A DNA stretch of 64,000 nt, taken from positions 1,698,322 to 1,762,321 of the forward strand of contig OZ022596.1 of NCBI GenBank assembly GCA_963669155.1, given 5' to 3'. Shown here piece after piece: positions 12,001-19,788 of this stretch (its first letter is position 1; every line of letters starts with the position of its first letter). This DNA is from Arbacia lixula. Its lineage: Eukaryota > Echinodermata > Echinoidea > Arbacioida > Arbaciidae. The notes under the pieces were generated by a model. That model saw only the letters and a list, made by a program, of their open reading frames with translations, searched no databases and was not told the DNA's origin. A program made the position numbers and the translations under genes.

Positions 12001-15000
12001 AAACCTTCATTAAATTGAGAACAGTGTTCATGTACCCATTCATCTACCCCCCCCCCACACACACACACACACACATACATACACACATACACACTTGTAT
12101 TTCTAGTGAACGAACTACATATCTCTACTGTCAATATCAATACAAAACATCTGCTTAACCAATAACCCTTAAGTGGGCATTACCAACAAACAATGCATGC
12201 TCTTAAAATCACTTGCAAAGTTAGTTTCTATCCAAGAGCTCGTTTCACTTTCCACACAAGAATTTCTTTTGAACGACATCCCATTAATCGATCAAGTAGT
12301 ACTTTCAATAAAGAAATACTGAATGAAGGTTGAAATATATGACAACCTCAAATAATGAGGAAATAGGAAAAGAATAAATCTTTGGTTGCTGTCAGGGACT
12401 GGCTGTCATTGTGATCTAATTGATTTAGATGAGTTTTATTGCCTTTTATTTCCACATTGTCATTAAATCAAATGATATTCCTTCAAAGATATCATGGACT
12501 AATATCCACATACAGGTTGTATCTCTGAAATGTATACAGTACTCTTTGAATGAGAACAAATGTCCCGATTTGATTGATTTCTGTAAAAAAAAAATACATG
12601 GTAGTTTGGAAGGTGATCAAAACTTGGTCTTCATAAACTTTGTAAAATGTGGTTCACCAGACGAATGATAAGGTTTCTTTGGATGGGCAGAGTAACCAAT
12701 GTAGACTTCTAAGATGAGCTGGAGTTAAAAGAAAGCCGATTGACGAGATAAGAACCGGGAAAATGATTTTTTTTTTGGACATACCAGATGAAGGAATGGG
12801 TCCGAAAATCTAGCAATGACAGGAAAGAGAGAAGGAAAGAGGGGTAGGAGAAGGAGACCAATGAATTTGATGACCAATCTGGATGCATGGATTGCAGAAA
12901 GAGGTGTAGCTTTAAAGGGCATATATTGTACTGGGAAGGCAAAAAAGCCTTCAAAATGTAATTGTGAGCAATCTTCTTGCCAATGATCTTTTAAAATAGA
13001 CAATACATGAACTTAAGACCATTGGCAAGAAGATTGGTAACAATTACATTTTGAAGGCTTTTTTGCCTTCCCAGTACAATATATGCCCTTTAAAGGAGTT
13101 GGAGCAGATCCAGAAAGCTAGGAACAGAGACTTGTGGCACACCATGATCGCCTTTGTCAAAGAACGGCAATCAGAGAGATAGCGTGTATACACTTTTTGT
13201 TAACTGTTAATCTTATAAATTACTACAGGTTCGTCCTTTGATATATAACATCATTCGTTTAGTCAACCTATCCATCTAACAATCCATCCATCCATCCATC
13301 CATCCATCCATCCACCTACCCATCCATCCTTCCATTCATCCATCCATCCATCCATCCATCTATTCATCCACCCATCCATCCATCCATCCATCCATTCTCC
13401 CATCCATCCATCCATCCAACCATCCACCCATCCATCCATCCACCTACCTATCCATCCACCCATCCATCCACCCATCCATCCATCCATCCATCCATCCATC
13501 CAATCTATCTATCCATCTATCCATCTATCCATCCACCTACTATCCATCCATCCATCCACCTACCTATCCATCCATCCATGCATCAATCCATCTATCCATC
13601 TATCCATCTATCCGTCCACCTACTATCCATCCATCCATCCACCTACCTATTCATCCGTCCATCCATCCATCCATCTATCCATCTATCCATCTATCCATTC
13701 ATCAATCCACCCAACCTAAACCCACCTCCCACTGATGGACTTCAGATCTGGGAAGATGTTCTCCAAGGCTCCCGGCAGCTGGCTCATGTACACCTTCATC
13801 CTGGCCTGTTGGTGGCTTTGGCGCAGACGCTGAGTGTGCCGGGTGAAATACGTCTTGGCGTTCTTCGTGCCGATGAGTTCAACGACCTTCATGACAGACA
13901 GAAAGAGAAAACAGTACAATGACATTCATTCCATTAGTTCGACGACCTCCATGACACAACGTAGACAGAACAACTTGATGATATTCATATCATAAGTTTG
14001 ATGACCTTCATGATGCCAACACAGACAGAACACTTCACTGACATTCATACCATGAAGACAAAAAAACCCATTTGGATTGCCATTAATAAGAAATACACCA
14101 GACACTTTATGATGATCTTCACTACATAAGGATAGATAGAAAACTGCATTGAATCTTCATCAGATTAAAGTAACCATTCATTCAATGACCATCACAAAAT
14201 GAAGCTCTACAGAAAGGTTCAAAGACTTTCATACATACAGTTGGGCCTGAGATCAAGGTCGCAGCTGGTTGCAATTTATTGCAGTCAGACCACAGTCAAT
14301 GTATGGAGCTGATTGCATTTGATTGCAAGCACTGTGCATTTGATCTCAGGCTCCACTGTACTGCCCTATTTTGACAAAAGGAAGCAAGTGACAATCACTA
14401 AAATCTGGTTTATTGGTATTATAAGATAATACTCAGGATTTCCTTAATAGAGACAAAATCTTAAGAAGAACTCCTCCCTGGATGTCTACAGATCATAACA
14501 ATTTCTTTAGTTACAGAGTTACAAATTTCTAGAATACTACTGAATACGCCATATATTTCGCGAGTCTAATTTTTCGCGAATCAGGACTTCTTGACAATTA
14601 CGCGAGGGGTTAAATTTGCGATCGTGGAGTACTAGTACTGGTAGTACATGCTCGAGAACGTTGTATTAATAATTCCCCGTGTTGTTAAATTCGCGAATAG
14701 TCCAGATTCGTGAAATTCGCGAAAATGAAGACCCTGCAAAATAAATGGTGTATAAAGTGTCTTTAAAAAAAATTGCAATGATTTACCTTCTCGAAGACCT
14801 CCCTGTTCTGGTACTGCCTCTTCCGCGATGTCCAGAGATCATGGTAGTTGGTCACCTCGTCCTGCAGCATGCCGACGTAGTTATCCACGGCCTTCTGGAT
14901 GATCTTGTCGCGCGCCTCGTTGGCCTGCTGGTAGGAGAATTCCCGGGGCACGCCTCGCTTCTCAATCTTGCAGGCCAGCGTGAAGAAAGCCAGGTCCACA

Positions 15001-16750
15001 TTGATGCCCTCCTGGGCTGATGTCTCGATGAGCGGAGCCTTGATGCGGCTGGCAAAGGCGCGGGCGTCCCGGACGTAGGTGTCCATCTGCTCGTCCCACT
15101 TGGTGGCCACGACGACGACGGGGCGCTTGGCCTTGCTGAGCTGACCCTGCAGCTTGGTCAGCCAGTCCTGCTGTTTCTCGTGGCCCGAGGACTTGGACAC
15201 GTCGTAGATGATCAGGAAGCCGTCCACGGGGAACTTGCCGTCTGGCAGGATCCGCTGGGGGAAGTTTGTCTCATCCCCTATAGAAGAAGGAGAATAATGG
15301 ACAGGTGTAAGGAGCATGGATCAATGACCATTTCAGCACCAAACTGCCCTACTTTGACAAAAGGAAGCAAGTGACATACCATATCGACCAGTAGGTTATA
15401 GCACACGTAGATAAGATGCATCCCGACTTTGAGCACGCAATTGAAAAAAAAAAAAAAAAAATGGGTCTTTCAAACGAACACATATACACATGTACGGGAC
15501 TATGCATTGTGTGACAACGTTCAACAAAATAAATGGCTTTAATAGCCTGACACAATTGACTGTTATACGATCTCAATCACATCCAGGACTAGTAGTATTT
15601 TTCCGAGACGCATCAAAGATACCGCTAAAAGCTAAGGCTCAAACTCCGAAACTCCGTTAGATGGGGGCCGCCATTTTTCTTTGATATCATGAATCAAACA
15701 AGCTTGGAATTGTCCACTTACCGACTTGGTCCTTGCATATATACATGACTTTCTCTGCAGATTTGAGGTTTGTGACCGCAGCTCTCTTGAAGTAGTTGTG
15801 GGTGTTGGAGCCACGCAGCGGAGAGAAAGACGAATCGTCAATAAACTCCGTCTGTTCCACCACTCGGAATGTCATAGAGTCGCCATCATACTTCCTAGCA
15901 ACCTCCCCTGTTGAGCAATGGGAATTTGCGGCGATTATTACGGAACGGCAGTGTCTGGATTAGAGTTAAGATGCATTTGTGAAAAGGGGACCCCCAAAAT
16001 GCACACACGCCCCAAGAGAGGAAGTGGGTGTTGCTTACAATGTGGAGGAAGTTATAACTTTGTTAATTCGAATGAAGTTATCAAAAAACTGTTATGAAAT
16101 GAAAGAAATAATTAGACAGTTTAGGTGTGTCAAAATGTCTCAGCGCTTATTATGTAACATCAAGCATGACACAATTTAATTTTGATGGAACTTTTTATGT
16201 CACATTTTTTGCATCATATCAGACACACAGGGAATTGAATCACCTCCGCTTAAAATGAAAACATTGATTCCACTCATTTCAATGGACTAGCATGTAGAGT
16301 GTTTATTGAGAAAACACTTAAACAGTTGAAGTGTCAAAATATCATGCTTAGATTAAAGCCCAACTTGACGGTTTTGCCAGACCCAGTTCTATTGTTTGAG
16401 GTTTTATTATGAGCTTATCATTGTTCTTAGGAACAAGGCTTAAAATGGACACTACATGTACCAGTTGAATTAATGATTAGGATTAGATTTAATCTCCACT
16501 TGTGAAAACGGGCTCCCCACCACCCACACTCACCCCAATAGAGAAAGTGGTCGTTGTTTACAATCCGGCCACTGAAGTCGCTGGAGCTGATAACCGATAT
16601 ATGATCGGTGAAGTACTTGTCCTGGTGCGGGTTGAGGAAGCGGTTGCACAGGCAGGACTTGCCTACGCCAGTAGCGCCACGCTCCGTCTCGGTCCCAGAC
16701 ATCCCAACCACCGAGATGTGGAAGATTTTCTCTGGCCTCTGACGGGCCAT
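2845..16750 (-). CDS. ARHGAP35: p190-type RhoGAP (ARHGAP35/ARHGAP5 family), N-terminal 778 codons, 3' end outside window
   Basis: Spliced gene span. p190RhoGAPs are large cytoplasmic proteins that use a C-terminal GAP domain to stimulate GTP hydrolysis by Rho, controlling actin and adhesion. Twelve exons (16534-16750, 15722-15907, 14787-15277, 13726-13886, 11163-11378, 10047-10251, 8436-8530, 6881-7033, 6358-6466, 5233-5356, 3681-3879, 2845-3024) join in one frame. Residues 1 to about 250 form the GTPase-like domain: P-loop GATGVGKS at 25-32, the family hallmark [11 protein letters not shown] at 66-76, TKWD at 193-196 and ETSA at 219-222. Residues about 255-560 match the FF-domain region. From about 585 on ([18 protein letters not shown]) the sequence matches the first pseudoGTPase domain, whose P-loop has lost GKS. 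Vertebrate members are about 1,500 residues, so about half is present and the GAP domain is off the left edge. The ATG context (AACATGG) is good. Family identification is very secure; orthology to ARHGAP35 rather than ARHGAP5 is not resolved. Confidence 0.95.
3236..3606. mobile_element. foldback element (TTTAAAGGG...CCCTTTA type)
   Basis: Nearly perfect palindrome of about 370 bp. It opens TTAAAGGGAGAACACTGTAC and closes with the complementary CAGTATACTCCCTTTA. The arms contain GGAAGACAAAAAGCCTTC and TTGGAGTAATTAGTGATTAA-like stretches. Shorter copies lie at 12911-13094 and 24936-25034, and an interrupted copy at 41837-42729. Non-coding, non-autonomous. Confidence 0.85.
3681..3879 (-). CDS. 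ARHGAP35: p190RhoGAP exon 11 (pseudoGTPase domain 1)
   Basis: Residues about 653-718: [20 protein letters not shown], then [19 protein letters not shown] and [10 protein letters not shown]. It matches the family's GCLCLYNS..SL.YV segment and the following hydrophobic strand. Acceptor CAG before GCTGCAT, donor GTTAGA. A 78-bp tandem array begins at its acceptor tract. Confidence 0.93.
3885..4345. repeat. tandem array of about 78-bp units at exon 11 acceptor
   Basis: About six units start GGGGTGGTC or GGGGTGTCAG and contain ATCAGGAATGGAGGGACA and TTACACAT. Alternate units resemble each other more closely, giving a higher-order period of about 155 bp. The first unit overlaps the pyrimidine tract of the exon 11 acceptor. 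Confidence 0.85.
4346..5226. other. intron 10 (GC-AG) remainder, no feature recognised
   Basis: Between the 78-bp array and the exon 10 donor I see no exon, tandem array or clear inverted-repeat element, apart from a short imperfect palindrome around 4636-4672 (CAGCGCACGGTA ... TACCGTACGCTG). Confidence 0.4.
5233..5356 (-). CDS. ARHGAP35: p190RhoGAP exon 10 (pseudoGTPase domain 1), GC donor
   Basis: Residues 612-652 plus one base: [20 protein letters not shown], then [20 protein letters not shown] and K. Acceptor TAG before TCGCAATCG. The only boundary that keeps frame and homology with exon 11 is AAAAG followed by GCAAGT, a consensus non-canonical GC donor. Confidence 0.9.
5472..5530. mobile_element. 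partial TACAGTTGAGCCTGAGATCAA foldback arm
   Basis: Matches one arm of the complete palindromic copy at 14236-14360: GCCTGAGATCAAATGCACAG followed by TTGCAATCAAATGCA. The second arm is not preserved. Non-coding. Confidence 0.55.
5686..5906. mobile_element. MITE-like element, TACTGTATACGCC family
   Basis: It begins TACTGTATACGCCAT and ends with the complementary ATATATGGCGTCTACAGTA. The interior is CGCGAAT-rich (TTCGCGAATCAGGAC, GATCGTGGAGTACTAG, AATTCGCGAATAG). About 220 bp, non-coding. Related copies: 14537-14757, 25529-25725 and 37401-37599. Confidence 0.85.
5907..6335 (+). pseudogene. 3' tail of a non-LTR retrotransposon reverse-transcriptase ORF, broken
   Basis: The plus strand encodes the C-terminal tail typical of endonuclease/reverse-transcriptase ORFs of RTE/Jockey-like non-LTR elements: [27 protein letters not shown], then [25 protein letters not shown] and FLQQWREIG before a stop. 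One in-frame TAG interrupts TTT*RLER. It starts right at the end of the adjacent MITE and is therefore 5' truncated. A short GATA/AAATA tail (6314-6335) follows the stop, as in elements that end in microsatellite tails. It sits in an intron, antisense to the host gene. Function lost. Confidence 0.8.
6358..6466 (-). CDS. ARHGAP35: p190RhoGAP exon 9 (start of pseudoGTPase domain 1)
   Basis: Residues about 575-611: [20 protein letters not shown] then [17 protein letters not shown]. The [12 protein letters not shown] stretch sits where a P-loop would be but lacks GKS, as expected for a p190 pseudoGTPase fold. Acceptor TAG before ATCGCC, donor GTGAGA; phase 2 in, phase 0 out. Confidence 0.93.
6881..7033 (-). 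CDS. ARHGAP35: p190RhoGAP exon 8 (linker before pseudoGTPase domain)
   Basis: Residues about 524-574: [20 protein letters not shown], then [20 protein letters not shown] and [11 protein letters not shown]. The HxPSxETC..C..C pattern corresponds to the cysteine-containing linker between FF repeats and pseudoGTPase domain in the family. Acceptor TAG before ATACCAG, donor GTAAGC. Four degenerate copies of this acceptor junction lie in the upstream intron. Confidence 0.93.
7034..7600. repeat. degenerate tandem array carrying copies of the exon 8 acceptor
   Basis: Copies of CTGAGAGTCGCTGGTATCTA at 7017 (the true exon edge), 7141, 7299, 7448 and 7557, separated by about 110-160 bases of related sequence (TTGAAACTGATTTAACTAGG, GACACAAACGCTCCAG). 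Each copy retains about 16 exon bases plus the acceptor. Non-coding remnants. Confidence 0.85.
7767..7845. repeat. short inverted repeat
   Basis: AGTCTTTTGTTAGGTGGA (7767 on) is mirrored by TCCACCTAACAAAAGACT (ending 7845) around an A/T-rich centre with AAAAGGGTCCCTTT. Probably a small foldback. Confidence 0.6.
8141..8425. repeat. two tandem 142-bp copies next to exon 7 donor
   Basis: ATTGCATGAATTGAATACG ... GATATCGCTTGATATCGG ... GAGAGCTCTTTCCTT occurs twice in a row with only a few differences. The second copy ends about five bases before the exon 7 donor. Confidence 0.9.
8436..8530 (-). CDS. ARHGAP35: p190RhoGAP exon 7
   Basis: Short 95-nt exon, residues 493-523 plus two bases: [20 protein letters not shown] then [12 protein letters not shown]. 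Acceptor CAG before GCGGAG, donor GTGAGA. Phase 0 in, phase 2 out. A 142-bp tandem duplication in the following intron ends about five bases from this donor. Confidence 0.93.
8596..8660. repeat. poly-G / poly-C inverted pair
   Basis: GGGGAGGGGGGGGGG followed by CATTATG and CCCCCCCCCC. A related arrangement lies at 11098-11140 within intron 5. Low-complexity repeat ends, non-coding. Confidence 0.5.
8890..9606. repeat. 68-bp tandem array, about nine copies
   Basis: Starts of the unit (CGAACTTCTTTCAGGCGAGA) fall at 9017, 9085, 9153, 9221, 9289, 9357, 9425, 9493 and 9561, an exact 68-bp period. Each unit contains AATGACAACAAACAAAAGAC and the palindrome GACCTAGTAGTTACTAGGTC. An inverted repeat at 8890-9015 precedes it. 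A tenth copy lies apart at 9979-10046, against the exon 6 donor. No variable spacers, so not CRISPR. Confidence 0.95.
9607..9978. other. unique, CpG-rich insert splitting the 68-bp array
   Basis: About 370 bases of unrelated, GC-richer sequence separate the ninth and tenth 68-bp copies. On the minus strand it contains CCTGACGAAGACTAGCAG followed by GGTCGAAACATCGC (9655-9690), a configuration seen near the 3' ends of some retroelements. I cannot classify it. Confidence 0.5.
10047..10251 (-). CDS. ARHGAP35: p190RhoGAP exon 6 (FF region)
   Basis: Residues about 424-492: [20 protein letters not shown], then [20 protein letters not shown] and [11 protein letters not shown]. Part of the FF-repeat region. 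Acceptor CAG before GATGAAG; donor GTAATT, which is weaker than the others in this gene. A copy of the 68-bp tandem unit runs directly into this donor. Confidence 0.93.
11163..11378 (-). CDS. ARHGAP35: p190RhoGAP exon 5 (FF region)
   Basis: Residues about 352-423: [20 protein letters not shown], then [18 protein letters not shown], then the basic stretch LNAAKRKEK. The alternation of W-containing and basic helical segments is typical of the FF-repeat region of this family. Acceptor CAG before GGACTGG, donor GTGAGT, phase 2 on both sides. Confidence 0.93.
11385..12910. other. intron 4, AT-rich, no gene seen
   Basis: AT-rich sequence with a CA microsatellite at 12053-12096 and no ORF or exon-like segment that I can support. 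Confidence 0.5.
12911..13094. mobile_element. short copy of the TTTAAAGGG foldback family
   Basis: TTTAAAGGGCATATATTGTA at the left is complementary to the right end CAATATATGCCCTTTAAA. The arms contain GGAAGGCAAAAAAGCCTTC and CAATCTTCTTGCCAATG. It is 184 bp, about half the size of the 3236-3606 copy because the central part is missing. Confidence 0.85.
13271..13712. repeat. (ATCC)n tetranucleotide microsatellite
   Basis: About 440 bases of ATCC with interruptions (ATCT, ACCTAC). It ends within about 20 bases of the exon 4 donor at 13726. Simple repeat. Confidence 0.95.
13726..13886 (-). CDS. ARHGAP35: p190RhoGAP exon 4 (FF domain)
   Basis: Residues 299-351 plus two bases: [20 protein letters not shown] then [18 protein letters not shown]. 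This pairs with the end of exon 3 to complete an FF domain (helical phosphopeptide or partner-binding module). Acceptor AAG before GTCGTTG, donor GTGGGT. Degenerate copies of its 5' boundary lie in the upstream intron, and an ATCC microsatellite starts within about 20 bases of its donor. Confidence 0.93.
13887..14225. repeat. degenerate copies of exon 4 acceptor junction
   Basis: The exon edge AGTTCAACGACCTTCATGAC (13877) is echoed at 13936 (AGTTCGACGACCTCCATGAC), 13995 (AGTTTGATGACCTTCATGA) and, more weakly, near 14110 and 14190, with CAGACAGAAC and GACATTCATACC in between. Unit about 59 bp. Confidence 0.8.
14236..14360. mobile_element. 125-bp foldback element
   Basis: TACAGTTGGGCCTGAGATCA at the left and TGATCTCAGGCTCCACTGTA at the right are inverted repeats around TTGCAATTTATTGCAGTCAG. 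Non-coding; half copy at 5472-5530. Confidence 0.8.
14537..14757. mobile_element. MITE-like element, TACTGTATACGCC family
   Basis: TACTGAATACGCCATATATT at the left, AATAAATGGTGTATAAAGT at the right, CGCGAAT-rich interior with GATCGTGGAGTACTAG. Ends close to the exon 3 donor. Confidence 0.8.
14787..15277 (-). CDS. ARHGAP35: p190RhoGAP exon 3 (end of GTPase-like domain, start of FF region)
   Basis: Longest exon found (491 nt), residues 135-298. It holds [18 protein letters not shown], the guanine-specificity motif TKWD and ETSA, then [10 protein letters not shown] and the first part of an FF-type helical domain ending in YQNREVFEK. The acceptor is TAG before GGGATG and the donor is GTAAAT. Phase 1 in, phase 0 out. 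Confidence 0.95.
15722..15907 (-). CDS. ARHGAP35: p190RhoGAP exon 2 (GTPase-like domain)
   Basis: Encodes about residues 73-134, [20 protein letters not shown] and onward to [11 protein letters not shown]. The acceptor CAG precedes GGGAGG and the donor is GTAAGT. The phase-1 boundary rebuilds the YWGEV motif across intron 1. It contains the conserved EFIDD and the YFKRAA..L.SAEK..Y pattern of the family. Confidence 0.95.
15908..16533. other. intron 1 of p190RhoGAP, no feature seen
   Basis: AT-rich sequence of 626 bases between exons 2 and 1. I see no inverted-repeat element or tandem array in it. Confidence 0.5.
16534..16750 (-). CDS. ARHGAP35: p190RhoGAP exon 1 (start codon, P-loop)
   Basis: Encodes residues 1-72 plus one base, beginning [20 protein letters not shown]. 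It carries the nucleotide-binding P-loop GATGVGKS followed by CLCNRF and ends in HFLYW. The donor is GTGAGTG directly after TATTGGG. The ATG has A at -3 and G at +4, and its position matches the family's N-terminus. Confidence 0.95.
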
Positions 16751-16900
16751 GTTGTCTCTCGGCCGCCGTGCGCCTCACGGTAATATTTAAAAGAAACGGT
16801 TTCGGGTCCACAGGATCGGCTCACGTGCTACGTCCTTCTAGGTTGTTTGCGCAGACTAAGGTGAACATAGTCATATGTAGGTTTCGGTTCCAGTTCCGTC
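16751..16900 (-). promoter_or_regulatory. probable 5' leader / proximal promoter of the p190RhoGAP gene
   Basis: The region directly upstream of the ATG is richer in G+C and CpG than its surroundings (for example CGGCCGCCGTGCGCC) and repeat-free, consistent with a 5' UTR or CpG-type promoter. No TATA box at a convincing distance was seen. The transcription start cannot be placed, and a further non-coding exon upstream is possible. Confidence 0.35.
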
Positions 16901-17483
16901 CTTAAAAACTGAGTTGTACGTGTAGGTTCGTCAAATCCACTCCTGCGCACTTAGTACTTTGTTGTCGTCCGTGTGCTATTTCACTATGCTGGTTTTGCTG
17001 GCGTTTGAAGTAATCAATGAATTTAACCTCCTCAGATACTTGATGCTAAATGGCAATGTTGAGTCTTGGACGTTATTTGTTCAGCCATACATGTTATCTT
17101 AAAATCTGTGAGGGTCGATTTTCACTAAACATGAAAGAGATGAAATGCAGCAATTACAGATATCAAGCTATAAGTTCAAGCTTTCATTTTGGTCTCCTTG
17201 AATCATGTGATCATCGTTAACCAATCGGATTTGGCCCTGCTCTACTGCTGCAACTGAGGTCCTGGAATGGTAGTTCACGCGAGGCCATTTACGAGTGTGA
17301 ATGCAAGCCACTACGCATCATCTGATCATCGCTGGATCTGGACAATCAAGACAAAAACAAAAGAACAGCTTTCTTAGAACATCGCCAATGAATTTACACA
17401 AGTACATTAAATCAAAACAACAATATCTTAAAATATTTTTGCTATGCTGTTGTATGGTTCTTTTTCTTGAACAAATGACTGGG
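16901..17483. other. upstream of p190RhoGAP, no gene seen
   Basis: Single-copy-looking sequence without a supported ORF or repeat. It could hold upstream regulatory sequence of the minus-strand gene. Confidence 0.4.
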
Positions 17484-17883
17484 TTTTAGTGAAAGGGCTT
17501 TCTGGGGTAATTTCAATTTGCAAAGAAATTTTAGGCATACACCCAGTAATAAGGAAAGCGTGCTCCATCCTGTAAATGAACGAGAAACAAGTCAGACAAA
17601 AATCTTGAAACCAGACGGGATTTGAACCTGCAGTCTACTGCTTACCGGGCAGCAACTTAACCACGCAAGCTATTTCTAGTTCACGGGTCAAGCTTGCGTG
17701 GTTAAGTCGCTGCCCGGTAAGCAGTAGACTGCAGGTTCAAATCCCGTCTGGTTCCAAGATTTTTGTCTGACTTGTTTTTCGTTCATTTACAGGATGGAGC
17801 ACACTATCCTTATTACTGGGTGTATGCCTAAAATTTCTTTGCAAATTGAAATTACCCCAGAAAGCCCTTTCACTAAAATCTAG
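17484..17883. repeat. large inverted repeat with tRNA-like core
   Basis: Two arms of about 190 bp, 17484-17671 and 17691-17880, are almost perfect inverted copies: TTTAGTGAAAGGGCTTTCTG ... against ... AGAAAGCCCTTTCACTAAA. Each arm contains the tRNA-like segment (TTGCGTGGTTAAG ... GGTTCAAATCCCGTC). Confidence 0.9.
17606..17682 (-). pseudogene. tRNA-like sequence (SINE-type or tRNA pseudogene)
   Basis: 77 bases on the minus strand fold partly as a tRNA: acceptor arm GAACTAG opposite CTGGTTT, anticodon arm TTGCT..GCAGT-like around loop CCGGTAA, T arm with box B GGTTCAAATCC, and a terminal CA. The D arm does not pair well and the base before the anticodon is C rather than T, so a working tRNA is unlikely. 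Confidence 0.55.
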
Positions 17884-17983
17884 CCGAATTGTCCCTACGG
17901 CGTACTACTCATGAATATTAATGAGTCGGATGAAATGAGACTCTTTCAGGTATTTGTTTCCATGCTGTCGTGTCTTGACCCGT

Positions 17984-18060
17984 GAACTAGAAATAGCTTG
18001 CGTGGTTAAGTCGCTGCCCGGTAAGCAGTAGACTGCAGGTTCAAATCCCGTCTGGTTCCA
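17984..18060 (+). pseudogene. tRNA-like sequence, second full copy
   Basis: Same 77-base unit on the plus strand. The acceptor stem GAACTAG/CTGGTTC pairs over seven positions (one G-U), the anticodon stem GCTGC/GCAGT around CCGGTAA, and box B is GGTTCAAATCC, ending in CA. It is followed by the same body (GATTTTTGACTGACTTG ... ATTACTGGGTGTATGCC) to about 18147, which suggests a tRNA-derived repeat family rather than a tRNA gene. Confidence 0.55.
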
Positions 18061-18479
18061 AGATTTTTGACTGACTTGTTTTTCGTTCATTTACAGGATG
18101 GAGCACGCTATCCTTATTACTGGGTGTATGCCTAAAATTTCTTTGCAAAATGACTGGGTGTTTTTACATTTGGACATAATGTGTTTTTCTCTTGAACTGA
18201 TATTGAAGAGAAACAGAATGTAATGTTTAAAAGCAAAACAAAGTTCAAGAAAAAGAACCCTATAATACAAAAGCAAACAAAAACCATTTAAAATATTTTA
18301 AGAGAAAATGATATTCATGTAATAATAATAAACCAAACAAATAATCCAAAGAGTTCAACTGTACTTGTACATACACATGCTCCAAGCACACATGTACCAA
18401 CACAAATTGAATTGGTGAATTATTAAAGGCATTTGTCTTGAATGATTATAAATATGATATCAATGTATGGAAGGAAGTA

Positions 18480-19115
18480 GAAAAGAAGAGAAGGAAAGGA
18501 GAACAGGGTGGAAAAAAACAAAACAGATGAAGAAGAAGGAGGAGAAGAAGTAGAAAAACAATGAAAAATGAGAGGAAGGAGCAAAAAGAAAATGGGATAG
18601 ACAAGGAGAAAGACAAGGAAAGATCTAAGGAGAAAAAGATAATACAAGAAGGAAAAGAATGGAAAAATGGTCACAGAGGACAGAGAACAGGAGGATGAGG
18701 AGAATGAATGAGATTTTAAAAAAGAGGAGCATGAGGAGGAGGATAAGTAAAAGAAGCAATAATGGGATGAAAAGAAGAAAAAAGAAGAGAAGAAAGATAA
18801 GAAAAAGGAAGAGGGGGAGAAGAAGAAGAAGAAGAAGAAGAAGAAGAAGAAGAAGAAGAAGAAGGTGAAGGCAAAGAAGAAAAAGAAGAAGAAGAAGAAG
18901 AAGAAGAAGAAGAAGAAGAAGAAGAAGAAGAAGAAAAAAAGAAGGTGAAGGCAAAGAAGAAAAAGAAGAGGGCAGAGAAGAAGGAGGAAGAAAAAGAAGA
19001 GGAAGGACATGAGAAAGGAAAGAAAAGCAAATGATGAGCAAGAGGCAGAACAATAATAAATATCTTCAGTTCTGTTTGTTCAAGGAAGAGGAAGAGGAAG
19101 AAATACCATTCATAC
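18480..19115. repeat. purine-rich (GAA/GGA)n tract
   Basis: Strand-asymmetric AG-rich sequence with long (AGA)n runs at 18816-18935 and a duplicated GAAGGTGAAGGCAAAGAAGA segment. Long poly-F/L/S or K/R/E ORFs here are artefacts. Confidence 0.95.
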
Positions 19116-19788
19116 ACATGTTGACATTGTATACCAACTTTCCTAAATATAAATTTGACAGGCGTAAAAACAAGACATTTCTACCTGTATTTCCTTCCTT
19201 GATGATCATAATCTTTCCTGCCATCACAAGAAACATGGGTCATTAGTCTATTTAGTTGTGTGTAGTTGTATCAAACTCAAGGTTTAGTAAGCTTTTGTGA
19301 ATATGGTCCCTGAAAAATTCTGATTACTAGGAAGAAGGTACAATACAAAGTACAGTACAAAAACAAGAGCTTTCCTTGAAATGCAGGTTTCATTATTGCT
19401 CAAACAAAATGCTAAGATCTAGCAGTGCATAACTATTTTCATTCATGATCATAATCTAAGAGCAGGAACTTTTAGCTGTCGTTGCAAGGCAAGGACATAA
19501 ATGTATTGAACAAGTAGTAAAGTGCAAAACAAATGTGATACATAAAAACATCCACAGACGTAAAGCATCCATTACAAACACTTCAAACCACTCCCAATTG
19601 TTCATTTTAAGTACTTTGGAGTTGCAATCACCAATAAATGAAACCACAAATTAATGTGACTGAGCTACTTTCAACATACATGTACTACTGTATAGGAGAG
19701 TGTACAGGTTTGATGTCTACACTTCACTCTGAGCATGGATCAGAATTCAAACTGGGCTGAAACCACACACAAATTTCCAAATATACTA
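19116..19788. other. AT-rich spacer, nothing supported
   Basis: No gene, tandem repeat or inverted-repeat element recognised. Confidence 0.4.

Noticed and set aside
14852..16783. ORFs overlapping p190RhoGAP exons in other frames and on the plus strand
   Set aside because: Shadows of the real exons; no independent motifs.
17984..18060. A functional tRNA gene
   Set aside because: D arm does not pair properly, the base before the anticodon is C, and the unit recurs with a common flanking body, so a tRNA-derived repeat is more likely.
18423..19117. Poly-F/S/L and K/R/E-rich ORFs
   Set aside because: Purine-rich simple repeat translated on both strands.
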